Shown: positions 1 to 24,772 of the stretch, piece after piece | How positions within the stretch are numbered: the first letter of the stretch is position 1 | How the letters are laid out: the number at the start of each line of letters is the position of its first letter | Assembly: GCF_901709675.1 (NCBI RefSeq) | Contig: NC_051094.1 | Span: forward strand, 10,906,501 to 10,970,500 | DNA: 64,000 nucleotides | Direction: 5' to 3' | DNA from: Syngnathus acus | Taxonomy: Eukaryota; Chordata; Actinopteri; Syngnathiformes; Syngnathidae | The notes under the pieces: generated by a model | What the model saw: only the letters and a program-made list of their open reading frames with translations | Databases searched by the model: none | Told to the model about the DNA's origin: nothing | Position numbers and translations under genes: made by a program

Positions 1-13171
<13,171 letters not shown>

Positions 13172-13787
13172 AGCTGGAGGAATGCGGTAGTTCCAGACGT
13201 GTATATTAATGTTCGAACGTCTTTTGTCATTGGTAGCCGTCAAAAGTGGCACTGTTATCAGAAATTATACGTCCAAAGGGTAATGAGCGAGTCTTTGACA
13301 GTAGACTTGAGACGGTCGCGGTCTCCGCCTGCACGCACTTTGCACCCTACGTCTCTTCCTCCATAGTTTTGATTTCCCACAACATTCGCTTCAATATAAA
13401 AAAATGCTGTCCTAACTTGTGTCGATGTTGTTTTACACAAAAAGTACACCTTCTGTGATTTCAATCAACGAGTCACCCTTAATAAATTAAGATTTATAGT
13501 TTTAAATATCCTTAATGCAGTCGTTAATACCTGGACATGGTAGACGACTGTGCTGAAATGTGATGATGTGTCATTATGGAGAAATAAGGGCCATATAAGT
13601 CATGATAGGAGGCATAATTTGACAAATATATTCACCAAAAATCAAGCGACACTTTTTTTTTCTCATTCATATACATCGAATGCAAGAATGCATACATGTA
13701 TGCCTACATACGTACATACATAACTACGTATATATATATATATATAATATATATATATGTACATATTATACACACATATATATATAC

Positions 13788-13868
<81 letters not shown>

Positions 13869-14961
13869 CACACACACTGTATTTAAATACGTACATTAAC
13901 AAGTTTACACATTGATTCAGTAATACTAATAAAAACATTTCAACAGTTCTATTTTGACTACTTTTACTCCTGATTTTTTAAAATTTTTGTCAAGGTATCG
14001 TTACCCGTACCGCATCAAGGTAATTTATGCAGGTATAGTATCGGTCATAATTCTGGTATCGTGACAACATTAATACAGTGTGCTGAAAGTGTACGCCAAA
14101 GTAGCCTAATTGAACCTTTTAGGAGACACACTTATTTCCAAGTCTTTTTAGTTGTGAGGCGGAGCATAATTAATTGTTAGCAAATGTGGCATGGTTACGC
14201 ATAAACATTCAAATTCAAAGCAACTTAATTAACATGTGAACTTACCATTGGTCAATGTGTTTTTTCCACAAACTAATTAATCAAGTTCAATACACTTCAG
14301 CTACCAAAGACTTCCGATATTATCAAGAAAAACATTTTTAACAATTTGATCAGGCTGGTAAGAAAGTGATTTATTGGATTAGATCATCATCAGATGACAA
14401 TACGAAAAGTCTCAATTCACCCACAAAACCATGTACAAAACCACTACATGTCCAAAACTAGGATACGGCTCAATAACATGATGGTCAAAAACAATGTACT
14501 TACTAGTGCGGGCTTTGTCCTCACTTGTAGAATATATACCAGTGAAATCGCTACTGAAAATTCTCATTTGTCCAAGTCTTTGTCTTCTTTTATCACAATT
14601 GGACCATGCTAGTTGATTTGGGAGTTTCTCTCATTCATGCAGGCTTCAAGTTTCAATGATGGTAGAGGAACCTGAAGGCCAACTTGTGATTGTGTTATTT
14701 CTAAAGGCTAAATTGTAGTCGTTTTACATTACGAGTGACATTGTGAAATTCTACTAGCATACTGAAATGTAATAGGTTACTATAGTGCAGTATATAAACA
14801 TGTCATATTAACAGCTTTCAATTTAAAAGAAAACTTTGGAAAATGCGCTGGTCACTTGGTCAACAAACAACTGTACATATCCCTTTTGCGTTTCAAGTCA
14901 CAAGAAATTGGCATTGACAGTTCTACATATATTTTAGGTTGCTTGCTAAAGTCTGACATTG
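13172..14961. other. Intergenic between trpm6 and C9orf40 homologue
   Basis: The trpm6 5' UTR would begin here. Apart from the TA microsatellite I see no gene. The 3' UTR of the C9orf40 homologue probably covers part of 14370-14961 (AATAAA on the minus strand near 14371). Confidence 0.6.
13728..13863. repeat. (TA)n microsatellite
   Basis: Long TA run with interruptions at the left, between trpm6 and the C9orf40 homologue. Open frames through it (YIYIYI) are not genes. Confidence 0.97.
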
Positions 14962-15690
14962 TCAGGTCTCCATTGCATCCAAAGCGTTTCTGACATTTGA
15001 ATTGTGTTGTACTTGGCAATGTTCTGTGGTTTCTTCCAGCAGCGAAAGGTCAAGTTGAGGCAAAGGGACCCTCCAGTACTGAAAAGAATTGTAAGTGCAA
15101 TCTTCAGAATCGATGTCTGTCTGGAAAAAAAAAATCGAGGAAAAAGGTGACAAACACGCACTTGTTCAGTGCGTAATATAAAACAAACAATGGGCAAAGG
15201 GTGACATCTAGTGGCAGTCGCTAACCAGGCAACGCCAGCTAATCGATTTTTATTGTGCACGTACGTACATTTCTTCCGTATTTTAATTTTACATTTTTAG
15301 TTGACTTACTTTAGTGCAAACCTCAGAAGCGATAGTCCCCGATTCCACATATTCTTCTCGGCGTCGTTTGCTGGCCGTAGTGGAGTCGAGAGATTCATTG
15401 TAGCGTCCGCATGTCTGCGCATGTGACATACTCATACTTTCCTTGCGCGCGTCAGGGGTTGTCGCCGTGAGATCCAGAGGCGCTTCTTCCTGTGGCACAT
15501 CTGGAATTTCTACGCTACGTCTCCTCTTTTTGCAGTGATCAATCAACAAATCTCGTGTGCTCGATGGGCTCACGCCTCCGTACACAGCCATGCTCCCGAG
15601 CTGCAGGTCAGCAACACGGCAAGAAGACAGGAATTTTCTCTTAATGGGTAACTGGGAAATCAAAGTGTCGTCGGTGAGCCTCTTTGCCAT
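14962..15690 (-). CDS. C9orf40 homologue, uncharacterised nuclear-type protein
   Basis: Two coding exons, 15310-15690 and 14962-15120, join in phase 0 (ACTAAA, gtaagt donor; ttccag acceptor) and give 179 residues, close to the human C9orf40 length. The start is the ATG at 15690 because it yields MAKR, the start I recall for C9orf40. An upstream in-frame ATG would add five residues. The middle is basic with RKR and KRRR patches (possible nuclear signals). The C-terminal exon holds the conserved tail YNSFQYWRVPLPQLDL, which is the part that identifies the family. Function is not known to me. The position between trpm6 and carnmt1, all on one strand, matches human 9q21 order and supports orthology. 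Confidence 0.85.
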
Positions 15691-17138
15691 CAAAGAGCAA
15701 ATCACAAGATTGCAAAAATGCGCAATATTTTACAGGAGCTACTTTCTGACAAAAACTCACCAAACGCTTTATCTGCGGAAGTAGCTCGTTGCGGCGCAGT
15801 TGTAACTGACCAATCACAGTTTGGCCCCGCCTTAGGGAAAAAAACACGTCTTTTCCGGCTATGCTTCTTGAGATGCGTATTTTAGGCCGCCATATTGGAA
15901 CGGTATGCATTTATTATTTGGCATGATTCGGGAGCAATTGAAATAAAGAATTTCAGAGAAAAACAGGACAGGATACATTACTACAGAAAAGGTGTTATTA
16001 TAAACTCAAAAAATCCCCAAATTAGTCAAACAATGCAGAAATTTTAACTTGTCTTTAAATTTGACAATATTTTGCATATCTGAAACCGCATTGTTCAACA
16101 TCCTGGCTGATAGGCCTTTTAACAAGGTTAGGTTAAATCTTAACCCTATACTATTGTGTTCCAAGTGTCAGCCATTTTTATGCACTCCAGCATCATCTGT
16201 TTTTTGTAAGCAATTATTTTATAAAGGTGGAAAAGCTGTGAGGTTTAAAAAAAGAAAACCACAGCTTAATTCAGAAATGTAGAAGAAGAAAAAAAGCGCC
16301 TTATTTGTGTATTCCCCATACCACATAGTGGCCAGCTACACAAGCACATCCAAACTATGACATGTTTCCGCAGCACTCTCCAACAGCTATCACAATACAC
16401 AAATTCATCACTTTATTTATAAAAATATATTTTATTTGTAGAAATGTGATATTCAGTCTGTTTGTGTATATTAAGATTTCAAAGCAAAGAGGTTTCAAAT
16501 ACACTGCAGCCTTGATTTTCTCCAGGAGAGGTCACTAACCAAAGCTTGAAGAATTGAACTGAACCCAGTTTCCAAGCGATTCAACAGAGTAGTTCAGTGC
16601 TTCAAAAAAGCGTCATTTCCATCCGAAGCTGGCTTCCACTTAATGTTCAAAATGAGTAGTTAATTCTGAACACTGCCACATCCCCCATTGATAAGAGCAT
16701 GTGCAAAAATCTGAAATTATTTAGCTTGATTTTTTTTATACACTGTATATCACAAAAAACTGTCATTTGAACAAGAGTGTAGTCTATGTCTACGGTACTT
16801 TCTACACTTTTTGCAGTTGACTAATTCCATCCAGCATTCGAAAAATCTGCTCAACAGAAACCTGTTTGTAAACTTGCGTTTTACCACAAGGTGCTTGGAA
16901 AAGCCACTTCTTGATGCTATTCCCTGTTAATGCAATGTCCAAATAACAAATTGTCTTAAATATGAAATCATCCTTAGTTTCTGCTAAGTGTCTCCCCCTC
17001 CTGAGTTGATTACATTTTTGGCATCTTAGAAACACAATGTAACAAAAAGATAATTGGGGTCAGTTTCCATCCTTCCTTGGTCATTCTTTTCTTTTCAAGT
17101 GAATCAAAGTTTACCGTCCTTGGCTAAAAAAATTCCAC
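15691..17138. other. C9orf40 upstream region and carnmt1 3' UTR
   Basis: About 15691-15900 is the upstream region of the C9orf40 homologue. From about 16410 to 17138 it is likely carnmt1 3' UTR. No other gene seen. Confidence 0.55.
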
Positions 17139-17527
17139 TCACGTATGAGACTTTGAGTTATCTTGTCGTGGCGATTTGGCAGCTGGCGGTGAATTCTGTG
17201 GCTCATCCTCTGCCTGACAGTTAGAGTACAGATTTTCCGGTTTCCGTGCCACAAAGAGGACGCAGTCGTAAATGTATCGCAACATGGAACGCTCGTTCTC
17301 TGTGTAGGTGGTATGTAGAGACTCATTCTCCACCTGTAGGACAACAGGTGTTATTTCAAACAGCAAACTGATTTCAGTCTACACAAAATAGAGTAGGGAC
17401 GTGCATTTCCTGACAGCGTTTCTATATAACGCCTCACAGATCACTTCATAGTAAAAGAGATGCAGCTATCTATCTCTGTTGAGAAACAAAGACATGCTGT
17501 AGACTTTCGATACAGAATACAAATTGC

Positions 17528-17568
<41 letters not shown>

Positions 17569-20500
17569 AACCCACAAGGCTATTCAAGCTTTATATAAGC
17601 AGGTGAAAGGAAACATTCTGAAGATAAAAAAACGTGGATGAGACTGGCTTTATATTTTTTACCTAAAATATTTTATTTAGTGTTCGACATTACAATGTCT
17701 GTGTTAAACATTCTTGAGCCTTAAAAGTGAATTGCTCTTAAAAATGATTTTTTTTAATTACTATGCCCTAATATTATATAAAAATTAAATTTATTAAAAA
17801 ATAAATACTATCATTTGTTGTGGAAATTTATGGGAAAACAATATTGTTCTAAAAAACGTTACTGTAATTTTGTGATTGTATAAAACTTTTGTGTTTACCA
17901 CTATGTGGAAGCCTAATTTCACCATAGCTGCCCTGATGTCTTCATAGCTGAGTTCCACTGAGAGCTCATTGGCCATGTTCTCAAAATGGTACAACAGCGG
18001 ACCTGAGGGGAACAATGACATTAAACTCTGTAATTTCTCCCAGAAAAAAAAAATATTGAGCCTCAACCTCTCTAAAATATTACCAGAAAAAAACCACAAA
18101 TGATATGTGACTACTACATTTTGGAAAATCTTCTTAATCATGTTTTCATCAACTGCATTGTAATTTCTAATTCATAGACAGAATACAGAATACAAGCATA
18201 TAATGATTTTCTGAAATGCAGCTAAACACCTACTCATTGGGATTTTAGCCCTGTACAAACTAAAAAGTATTCAAATGGAATCGAAACTGTGAATGCCTGC
18301 ATATAAATCCAACAAAGTAACAAACTTTTTTTTTTATGATCATTGTTAGATGGGGACTGTGATGGGGACTCACCCAGATTGATCCACACTCCTCCGGGTT
18401 TAAGAATCTTCCAGATGGTTTCCACATACTGTATGACGTTATGAGCCGTGTCGATAAAAAAACACGTCGCCACACAGTCCCAAGAATCTAACAGATGCAT
18501 GCCATTTATTAAATACATAACGTCTGAATTAGTAGAATAGTGCAGTACTAGTATCTAGTAGAATAGTCATTCATCACATTAACAATGTATAGAGTGTATT
18601 CCTGATTAGTTTAATTTTATCCTCATTGGAAAAAAAATAGCGTTTTTATTTTAAAAATAAGGACATTTCTAAGCGACCACAAACCTTTGAACAGTAGTGT
18701 ATGTAGCGTTTTTTTCTTACAATGCTGCATTTGTGATCTGCTGTGGCTTGCACAAATCTCCAGTTTTGTCTCATCTGTCCAAAGGACATTCTCGCGGAAA
18801 CTTTTCATGATGCATTCTGGCAAAATGCAGTCTCGTCAGTAACGATTGTAGGGTTTTCCTTCTTTAACAAAGGGTACCAACAACGTTTTCGAGTGTGCAT
18901 CTGTTAAACAGCACAGACATTTTTTCGCCTCACATAGTGAGACATACCTTCCCCAATAAGGTTTTAGTTTACTGACCTGCATCGGAATAGACTTCCAGGA
19001 AGTCCCCTGCTACCATGGAGAAGTCTGAATCTTGCGGTAAACTCTGAGGATTGACATCGGGAAATCTGATAAGCCGTGTCTGGTCGGAAGACTTCTTATT
19101 GTTGCTAAACTGGTGAATCCAGGGGTACAGTGTCAGACAATTCACTTTTTCACACCTGAGTGAAACAGAAAAACATATCTTTACAGGAAAGTAATCATCA
19201 TATAATGGCGGATTCATGTTTGTGCACAATGTACCTATTAAGAACAAAGTTGGAAGCGAAAAGCATAAAGAAGCTCCATTCATTGCCCTGGCAAATGTAG
19301 CCCAAACGAGCAATTTCCCAGGCTAGACGACCAAGTCCAGCCCCCGGGACCAGCACGCTGACCTTAGATACATCACTGACAGGATAAAACACACATATCA
19401 CATGTAAAAGACTCACGAGTTTACAAGACCACAACTGATGATGTATCATCATGTCAACACACATTTACGTTGTGTGCGATACAAATCTGAGCAAAATACT
19501 CTTAGTATCCTTCAGCTTGAGTGTATGGTGTATCCTTCCTACTATAGATCACTTGGGAAGTGTCTTTGGATCTCCCGGATGATGGGTTGATAACAGGAGT
19601 CCCGCTCCCCCTGACCCGCCTCGCTCCAGTCTCGGACAAACTGCTTTATGGTGGACTTCAGTTTGTCCATGTCAAATGTTGAGGATGGGCACACCTTCCT
19701 CTGATCCTCCTGAATAAAGACATATCCATCCACCAGTCTCTACTAGACAGAGGCTCATGCAAGCTGAAGCAAAACGTGGATAGATCACCAGTCAAACGCA
19801 CTGCTAACACATGCAAGTAACCATTTCGGCCTATCAGGAAGCCTCCAACTAAATTAGTATACGTCATTTTGGACAATCGAACCAAGCCATCGTAGACAAA
19901 GGTCCCACACAAGTACAAAAGAGGCATATAAGCAAAAACTCATGACTCACCCGTTCCCCATATTCAATGTTCTCAAACATGTGAATGCTGTGCTCGACAA
20001 TGGCCTGTAAGACTTCATGGTTGTGGTCTGCACATTGACGGATGCGGACCAGGTTGGGCAGGACAGACGGCAATAAATTCTGGTGGCGTTGAGGTAGACT
20101 ACGAAAATGACGCTCGGCTCGATTGACATGCTCTTGTACATGAACCCTAAAGAAAATGAATAAATAGGTTAGAAATTTGTAGGTAAACACAAACGTTGTT
20201 GCTATGGTGAATCCCACTTTAATACGGTGATTTATACATCCAGGTAGTTGTGAAACATCTAAAAACGTCATATCAATTCCAATTGTCTAAAACGTTATCA
20301 TTCTTTTATGGATAAGGATGGATTACAACCTTTCAGAAAAATCATTTAAGAGTGCTAGAAGAGACACCCTGACACAAATTGAGGGATTAAAAAGCAGACA
20401 AATGCGTAAATAAGTACAGTTGGAAAATGAATGGACAAAAAGAAATGAACACTTGCTACGAAAGAACTTAAAGCTATCATTTTTTTACTCTTTATATTTT

Positions 20501-20652
20501 GACATATAACAACACCTGTAAAACCTAAAGGCGTCGATTATCCTCCAAAAATGTTGCCTTTCTAGCTTGGCTTCTTCCTCGGGGGTTAACTTTTTTCTTT
20601 CCTTGGGAAAATATTCGCCGGTTAGCGTCGCCTGCTCTATTGTTTCCGCCAT
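17139..20652 (-). CDS. carnmt1: Carnosine N-methyltransferase 1
   Basis: SAM-dependent methyltransferase of the UPF0586/N2227 family that methylates carnosine to anserine. Eight coding exons join in frame: 20525-20652, 19951-20146, 19543-19709, 19235-19375, 18977-19155, 18374-18487, 17899-18002, 17139-17333. They give 407 residues, nearly the human length (409). The start is the ATG at 20652 ([10 protein letters not shown]). The SAM-binding glycine motif is [20 protein letters not shown] in exon 4, followed by [17 protein letters not shown]. Exon 6 carries [20 protein letters not shown] and [11 protein letters not shown]. The C-terminus has the family block [11 protein letters not shown] plus a short low-complexity tail. 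The exon 1 donor (gttttac) is weak and the exon 3 donor is gtagga, but only these keep the frame. Possible polyadenylation signals (AATAAA) lie near 16413-16435. Confidence 0.95.
17529..17564. repeat. Poly-A tract
   Basis: About 36 A residues in a carnmt1 intron, interrupted only at its edge. Confidence 0.95.
18610..18930 (-). mobile_element. Tc1/mariner-like transposon remnant in carnmt1 intron
   Basis: A minus-strand frame holds [13 protein letters not shown], as in Tc1-type transposases. The flank reads like CTACTGTTCAAAGGTTTGTGG, a common fish terminal sequence. Ends and target site were not resolved. Confidence 0.5.
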
Positions 20653-21678
20653 GTTTGCCTTAAATTGGGAAGCCTTCTTCTTCGTTAGTGTTTTATCGGG
20701 GTTGGCACAAAACGTTTAGATGTATTACCGCCACCTACTGAGTGTTTCCCAGGCATGCATACTAATTTCCCTAAATAATAACGCTAGTCTTGTCTTGTCA
20801 AGAGCAACTATTAATACGACATAGTTTTGTGTGTCACTAAACGTATTTTGACGCTGATTTTTCTAAATTAAAAAAATCTATTCACTAGTTATAACTATGA
20901 CGTTTCAGGAAATAAAATCCCCCTCTTGCTGAACTTGTAAATATATCACTATACGTATTACATATTATTATGGTTATTATTTATATTAGTTGTAGTAGTA
21001 GTAGTAGTAAAAAAGAATCTAGAAAAGTTTACTTGCATCTCTGATTAATAAAAGGAAGAGAAAATGTAATTGGGAAGAAATACTTGAAGCTTATTATTCT
21101 TGGTATATTAATTTATATTTTTTTATTCTACAGGCCTCCATCATGAGTTACATTGTCAATAAAGACTTTGAAAAAAGAAATATACATGCCGTACCACCAC
21201 TCATAGATGCAAACCACTCATCACCAAAAAGAATCTGAAGGCCAGATTGGAATTTGCAAAGTACAGAGATTAGCTACAAAAGCTTAAGTATTATGAACAA
21301 TTAGAACCAAGAATAACCTTTACCAAAGTGATGGAAAGGCAAATGTATGGCAAAAGAACAAATCAATAAATCTACTTATGATCTGAAACACACAAGTTAA
21401 TCTGTGAGCCTTGGTGTAGGTGATGTCATGCCTTGGGTTTGCTTCTTTGACAAGCTCACTAGATTTTAATGATGAAGTGACTCATGATGGTAGATGTAGA
21501 ATGAATTACGAAGTCTACAAAACCATTTTGTCTAGCAATTTACAAAAGAAATGCATCCAAGCGGATGGTTGGATGGCAAGATTTTACTTAACAAGAAAAG
21601 TAAAATAACGATCTCAAAGACTGCAGTATTATTTTATTATTATGGTGACAATGATGAGGATGCACCAACTGCTGTTGA
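20653..21678. other. Intergenic between carnmt1 and serpin
   Basis: Non-coding as far as I can read. The serpin polyadenylation signal lies at 21633-21638. Confidence 0.6.
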
Positions 21679-23232
21679 TCAAATGGTGGGATTGATTATC
21701 TTGCCCAAGAAGAGAATGTCATCTGTGGTGTTTTCAGTGACAAGAAGCATGAATGGACGATTGAACTTCAGCACAGGGACGTGTTGGAAGGACATCAGAG
21801 TGATCTCAACGCCTGTGGCGGCTGCAGCGGTGGCTCCAGTCTCGTCAATATCAAGGGTGGCTTGGTGCACAGCCTGAAATGAAATAGGCGGCGTGAGATG
21901 AAGCGTTGACGGAAAGAAGAGTCGAAAAAGTTGACCGCATCCTTACGTTGGAGACCAACAGATTCTTCCCCTCCAAAATGCCACTCAAATCTGCTCGATT
22001 ATCAAACATGTGTGTCATTCCCATTTCAATCAGCACTTCCTTCAGAGCGTAGTCAGTCTTAATAGAGAGCTTTGGAATATATATATCATACATCCTAAAA
22101 GAAACAGGCAAGCATACAGTGATTAAAATGATCACACCAGGAGCAATCTAGCTAGGTCCTCCATCAAAAATGTGAACAAACCAACCTCTTTTTCATCCAC
22201 TTGGACCATTTGGTGACATGTTCTGGGCATATTTCCTTTTCTAGTGCTTCCATGCTATCAGGCAGCAGAAGGAGCATGGAGTAAGAGCTGTTGAAGGGAA
22301 GGCGCAAGATCGTCGTGTTAATTGCCAGGTCATGATAGACATCAAAATTATCCTCCTTGTTCATCATCTGGACAGCAACCTGGAAAAAGATTCAGAGTGA
22401 AGTTGGAGATTTTCATTCCGGCATCGGTATTCTTTTTTTCAAGATGTAGCTTCAAACCTTGGTATTCTCATCAACGGTAAACTCGTCTTCTTTTGTGAGT
22501 TTGGCATCAAAAGGATTGTCCCACATTCCTGTATGATAAGAATGAACAGAAATGAGTCATTTTACAGAGAACACCACGTTTTATGTCAGATCTCGAAAAA
22601 GACACAAACTTCAGCAGTAATTGTTATCCTCAAGTACCTTTGAAGTAGATGTAGCTTATGAGATACATGATGGTGCCGGCATCCAGTTTCTTCACCAACT
22701 TATCGATCTTCCCATGAGTCTTATCCGCTACATATTTATTGATCGTGTCAGCACTTTCTGTCGTTTGCTGGAAGTTGACATTCGACACATCCGTATAAAA
22801 GGATTCTTTCAGATCTTTCAGGAACTCGGGTTTTGGCTGGATGGTGTTATCCAGGAACACAGCAGTCCCTTCATTGATGTCTGATGAATTCTCTTGCCTT
22901 TTGAGGATCATACTAAAGGCTCGGTTTATATCATTCTGTGTAACTTGGGAACTGTTGTAACCAAGACCACTCAAAAGCTGTTGGAGAGTTTCCTCCCGGG
23001 CTCCGACAGACAAGGCAGCAAAGGCAACGGACACACTACTTGGTGAGTAAAAGATGTTCTTGTCCTGGTTCTTAGAATGAGCCGCCAACTGCCTGTACAG
23101 CCGGAAGGCAAACTCTTTGTTTCCCGTGCTCACGTGTGAGAGGCTGCCATCAGTGTGTCCTTCATGGTGGTGGCCTCTTCCCAGACAGACCACTGCTGAT
23201 AAGATCCAGACACCCAGGGCTGCATGCATCAT
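21679..23232 (-). CDS. serpina1: Alpha-1-antitrypsin-like serpin (clade A)
   Basis: Secreted serine-protease inhibitor. Coding exons 22638-23232, 22458-22528, 22186-22379, 21947-22094 and 21679-21873 join in phase to 400 residues. A signal peptide is visible (MMHAALGVWILSAVVCLG). The serpin core starts at FAFRLYRQLAAHSKNQDKNI and SPSSVSVAFAALSVGA. The hinge of the reactive loop is GATAAAATG and the scissile region reads EITLM-SFQHVPVLKFNRPF. By alignment with human alpha-1-antitrypsin, P1-P1' is Met-Ser, as in elastase-type inhibitors. The loop is about two residues longer on the prime side. The coding region has one more intron (22380-22457) than the mammalian gene. A non-coding first exon ends in ATG at 23902-23904 and is in frame after splicing to 23238, so the protein may start there as MSTMMHAALG. 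AATAAA lies at 21633-21638. Assignment to SERPINA1 rather than another clade A member is probable, not proven. Confidence 0.9.
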
Positions 23233-23290
23233 TGTGGACTATGACGAAAGTTCAAACATGTAGAATTGATCTTCTGATTACACATTAAAC

Positions 23291-23491
23291 CAGGGGTCTC
23301 AAACTCCAGTCCTCGGGGGCCGCATTCCTACATGTTTTCCAAGTTTCCCTTGTTAAACACACCTGATTCAATTATCAGGCTCCTGCGGAACGTGAGGATG
23401 AACTGATCATTTGAATCAGGTGTGTTTAACAAGGGAAACTTGGAAAACATGTAGGAATGCGGCCCCCGAGAACTGGAGTTTGAGACCCCTG
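23291..23491. mobile_element. 201 bp palindromic hAT-type MITE
   Basis: Near-perfect inverted repeat about 80 bp long on each arm. The ends are CAGGGGTCTCAAACTC and GAGTTTGAGACCCCTG. An 8 bp flanking repeat differs at one base (CATTAAAC at 23283-23290, CATTAGAC at 23492-23499). It lies in the first intron of the serpin gene, just upstream of the main coding exon. A small reading frame across it has no coding support. Confidence 0.9.
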
Positions 23492-23901
23492 CATTAGACA
23501 AACAATCCTTTGGACATCTCAAAGTTCAACAAGCAAAGTATATACTGTCAGACTAGTGTACAGTGTTCCCTCAAGGCAAACAGTACGCTAATGCAGAATA
23601 TCCATGGCCAAAAAGTAGGTACCTTCGACCATATTGCATGATGGTTCAACGTGGTTTTGGAGCAAAGTAAGGATCTGGATTTCTTTAAGGCTAAGCGTAA
23701 CAAATGTTTGTAGTCTGTTGTTTCATTTTTGTTGAAAACGCCTTGTTTTAATAGACTTCATTTGTCTCTGTTACTTTGGTAAAGCAGCCTGTTCAACATT
23801 GCTGAATAAAAAAAAACATACTTTATTGGAATGAATTATTGATCATTTTATATGTTATGAAAGTGGAAAAGGTAATGTGATTTGGATATTGAATAACTTA
23901 C

Positions 23902-24020
23902 CATTTGCTGACTGCCTCTCTAGCCTCAAAACCCACAGTCACGCCGAACAGACAGGACAGTGAGGTCTTCTTCTGTCTTTATACACCTTGAACGAGTGGG
24001 ATGAGCCCACTTTCCACGTG
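23902..24020 (-). promoter_or_regulatory. Serpin core promoter and first (5' UTR) exon
   Basis: On the minus strand TATAAA lies at 23978-23983. The expected transcription start is about 25-30 bp downstream, near 23950. An E-box CACGTG lies at 24015-24020. The first exon would run from about 23950 to 23902, where CAAATG abuts the donor gtaagt; it splices to an acceptor at 23239 just before the main coding exon. TATA and splice sites are seen directly; the start site is inferred. Confidence 0.65.
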
Positions 24021-24772
24021 ATGTCGTCTCATGTCTCCTCCCATTTTGTGAGGAAGCGGTGGTGGCTGAGATGATCATGCAAAGCACTTTCACCTTGATT
24101 TTAAATTTGTAAACTTAACATCCAAGGACATTCAAGCAAACATTAATTTCCCTCATGCCATTTCATGCAATTCAAGGGCAAAATGTTTATTTGCATGACT
24201 TTTATTTCGATTCAATAATAAATTACATCACCAAAATGTGATCTCGACTTTCATCCCACCAATGAGGCCAATCGACTGAACTTTGGATTAGTGTACTCTT
24301 GTATGTGCTTAGCCTCTACGACTCTCGGGGGTTCCAGTAATGTTTGCTGCTCGACTGTGACAACACAGTTTGCACAGTGCAGATAAAGACTGAAGCAGTG
24401 TGTACAAAAACCTGCAAATCTAGTAAGTGCATATAGTTCTTCCTCTAAATATATACGTATGCAATAATGAAGGGGGGTGGAATTACAGTTACAAAATAAA
24501 GATCTGAAATTCACATGCATCCATCCCAAAATGGTACTTTTCACACTAAGCTTCTTAAAATGGCGAAAAGAAATCTGGAAGGCATTGAATTGTAAAATAT
24601 ATATATACAGTAATCCCTCATTTATTGCGATAAGTGAAATCTGCATTTTGCAGTGTCAGTGGCCACAAAAAAATGTTTTTACAATTTGCATCATTGAAGT
24701 TATGCGCCTTAAAGTGATGTTAATGGTGCTCTTTTTTTCCTCTATAAGGCCAAAATTCCCAGCTGCACACCT

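Noticed and set aside
13663-13938. Tyr-Ile repeat proteins
   Set aside because: Translations of the TA microsatellite.
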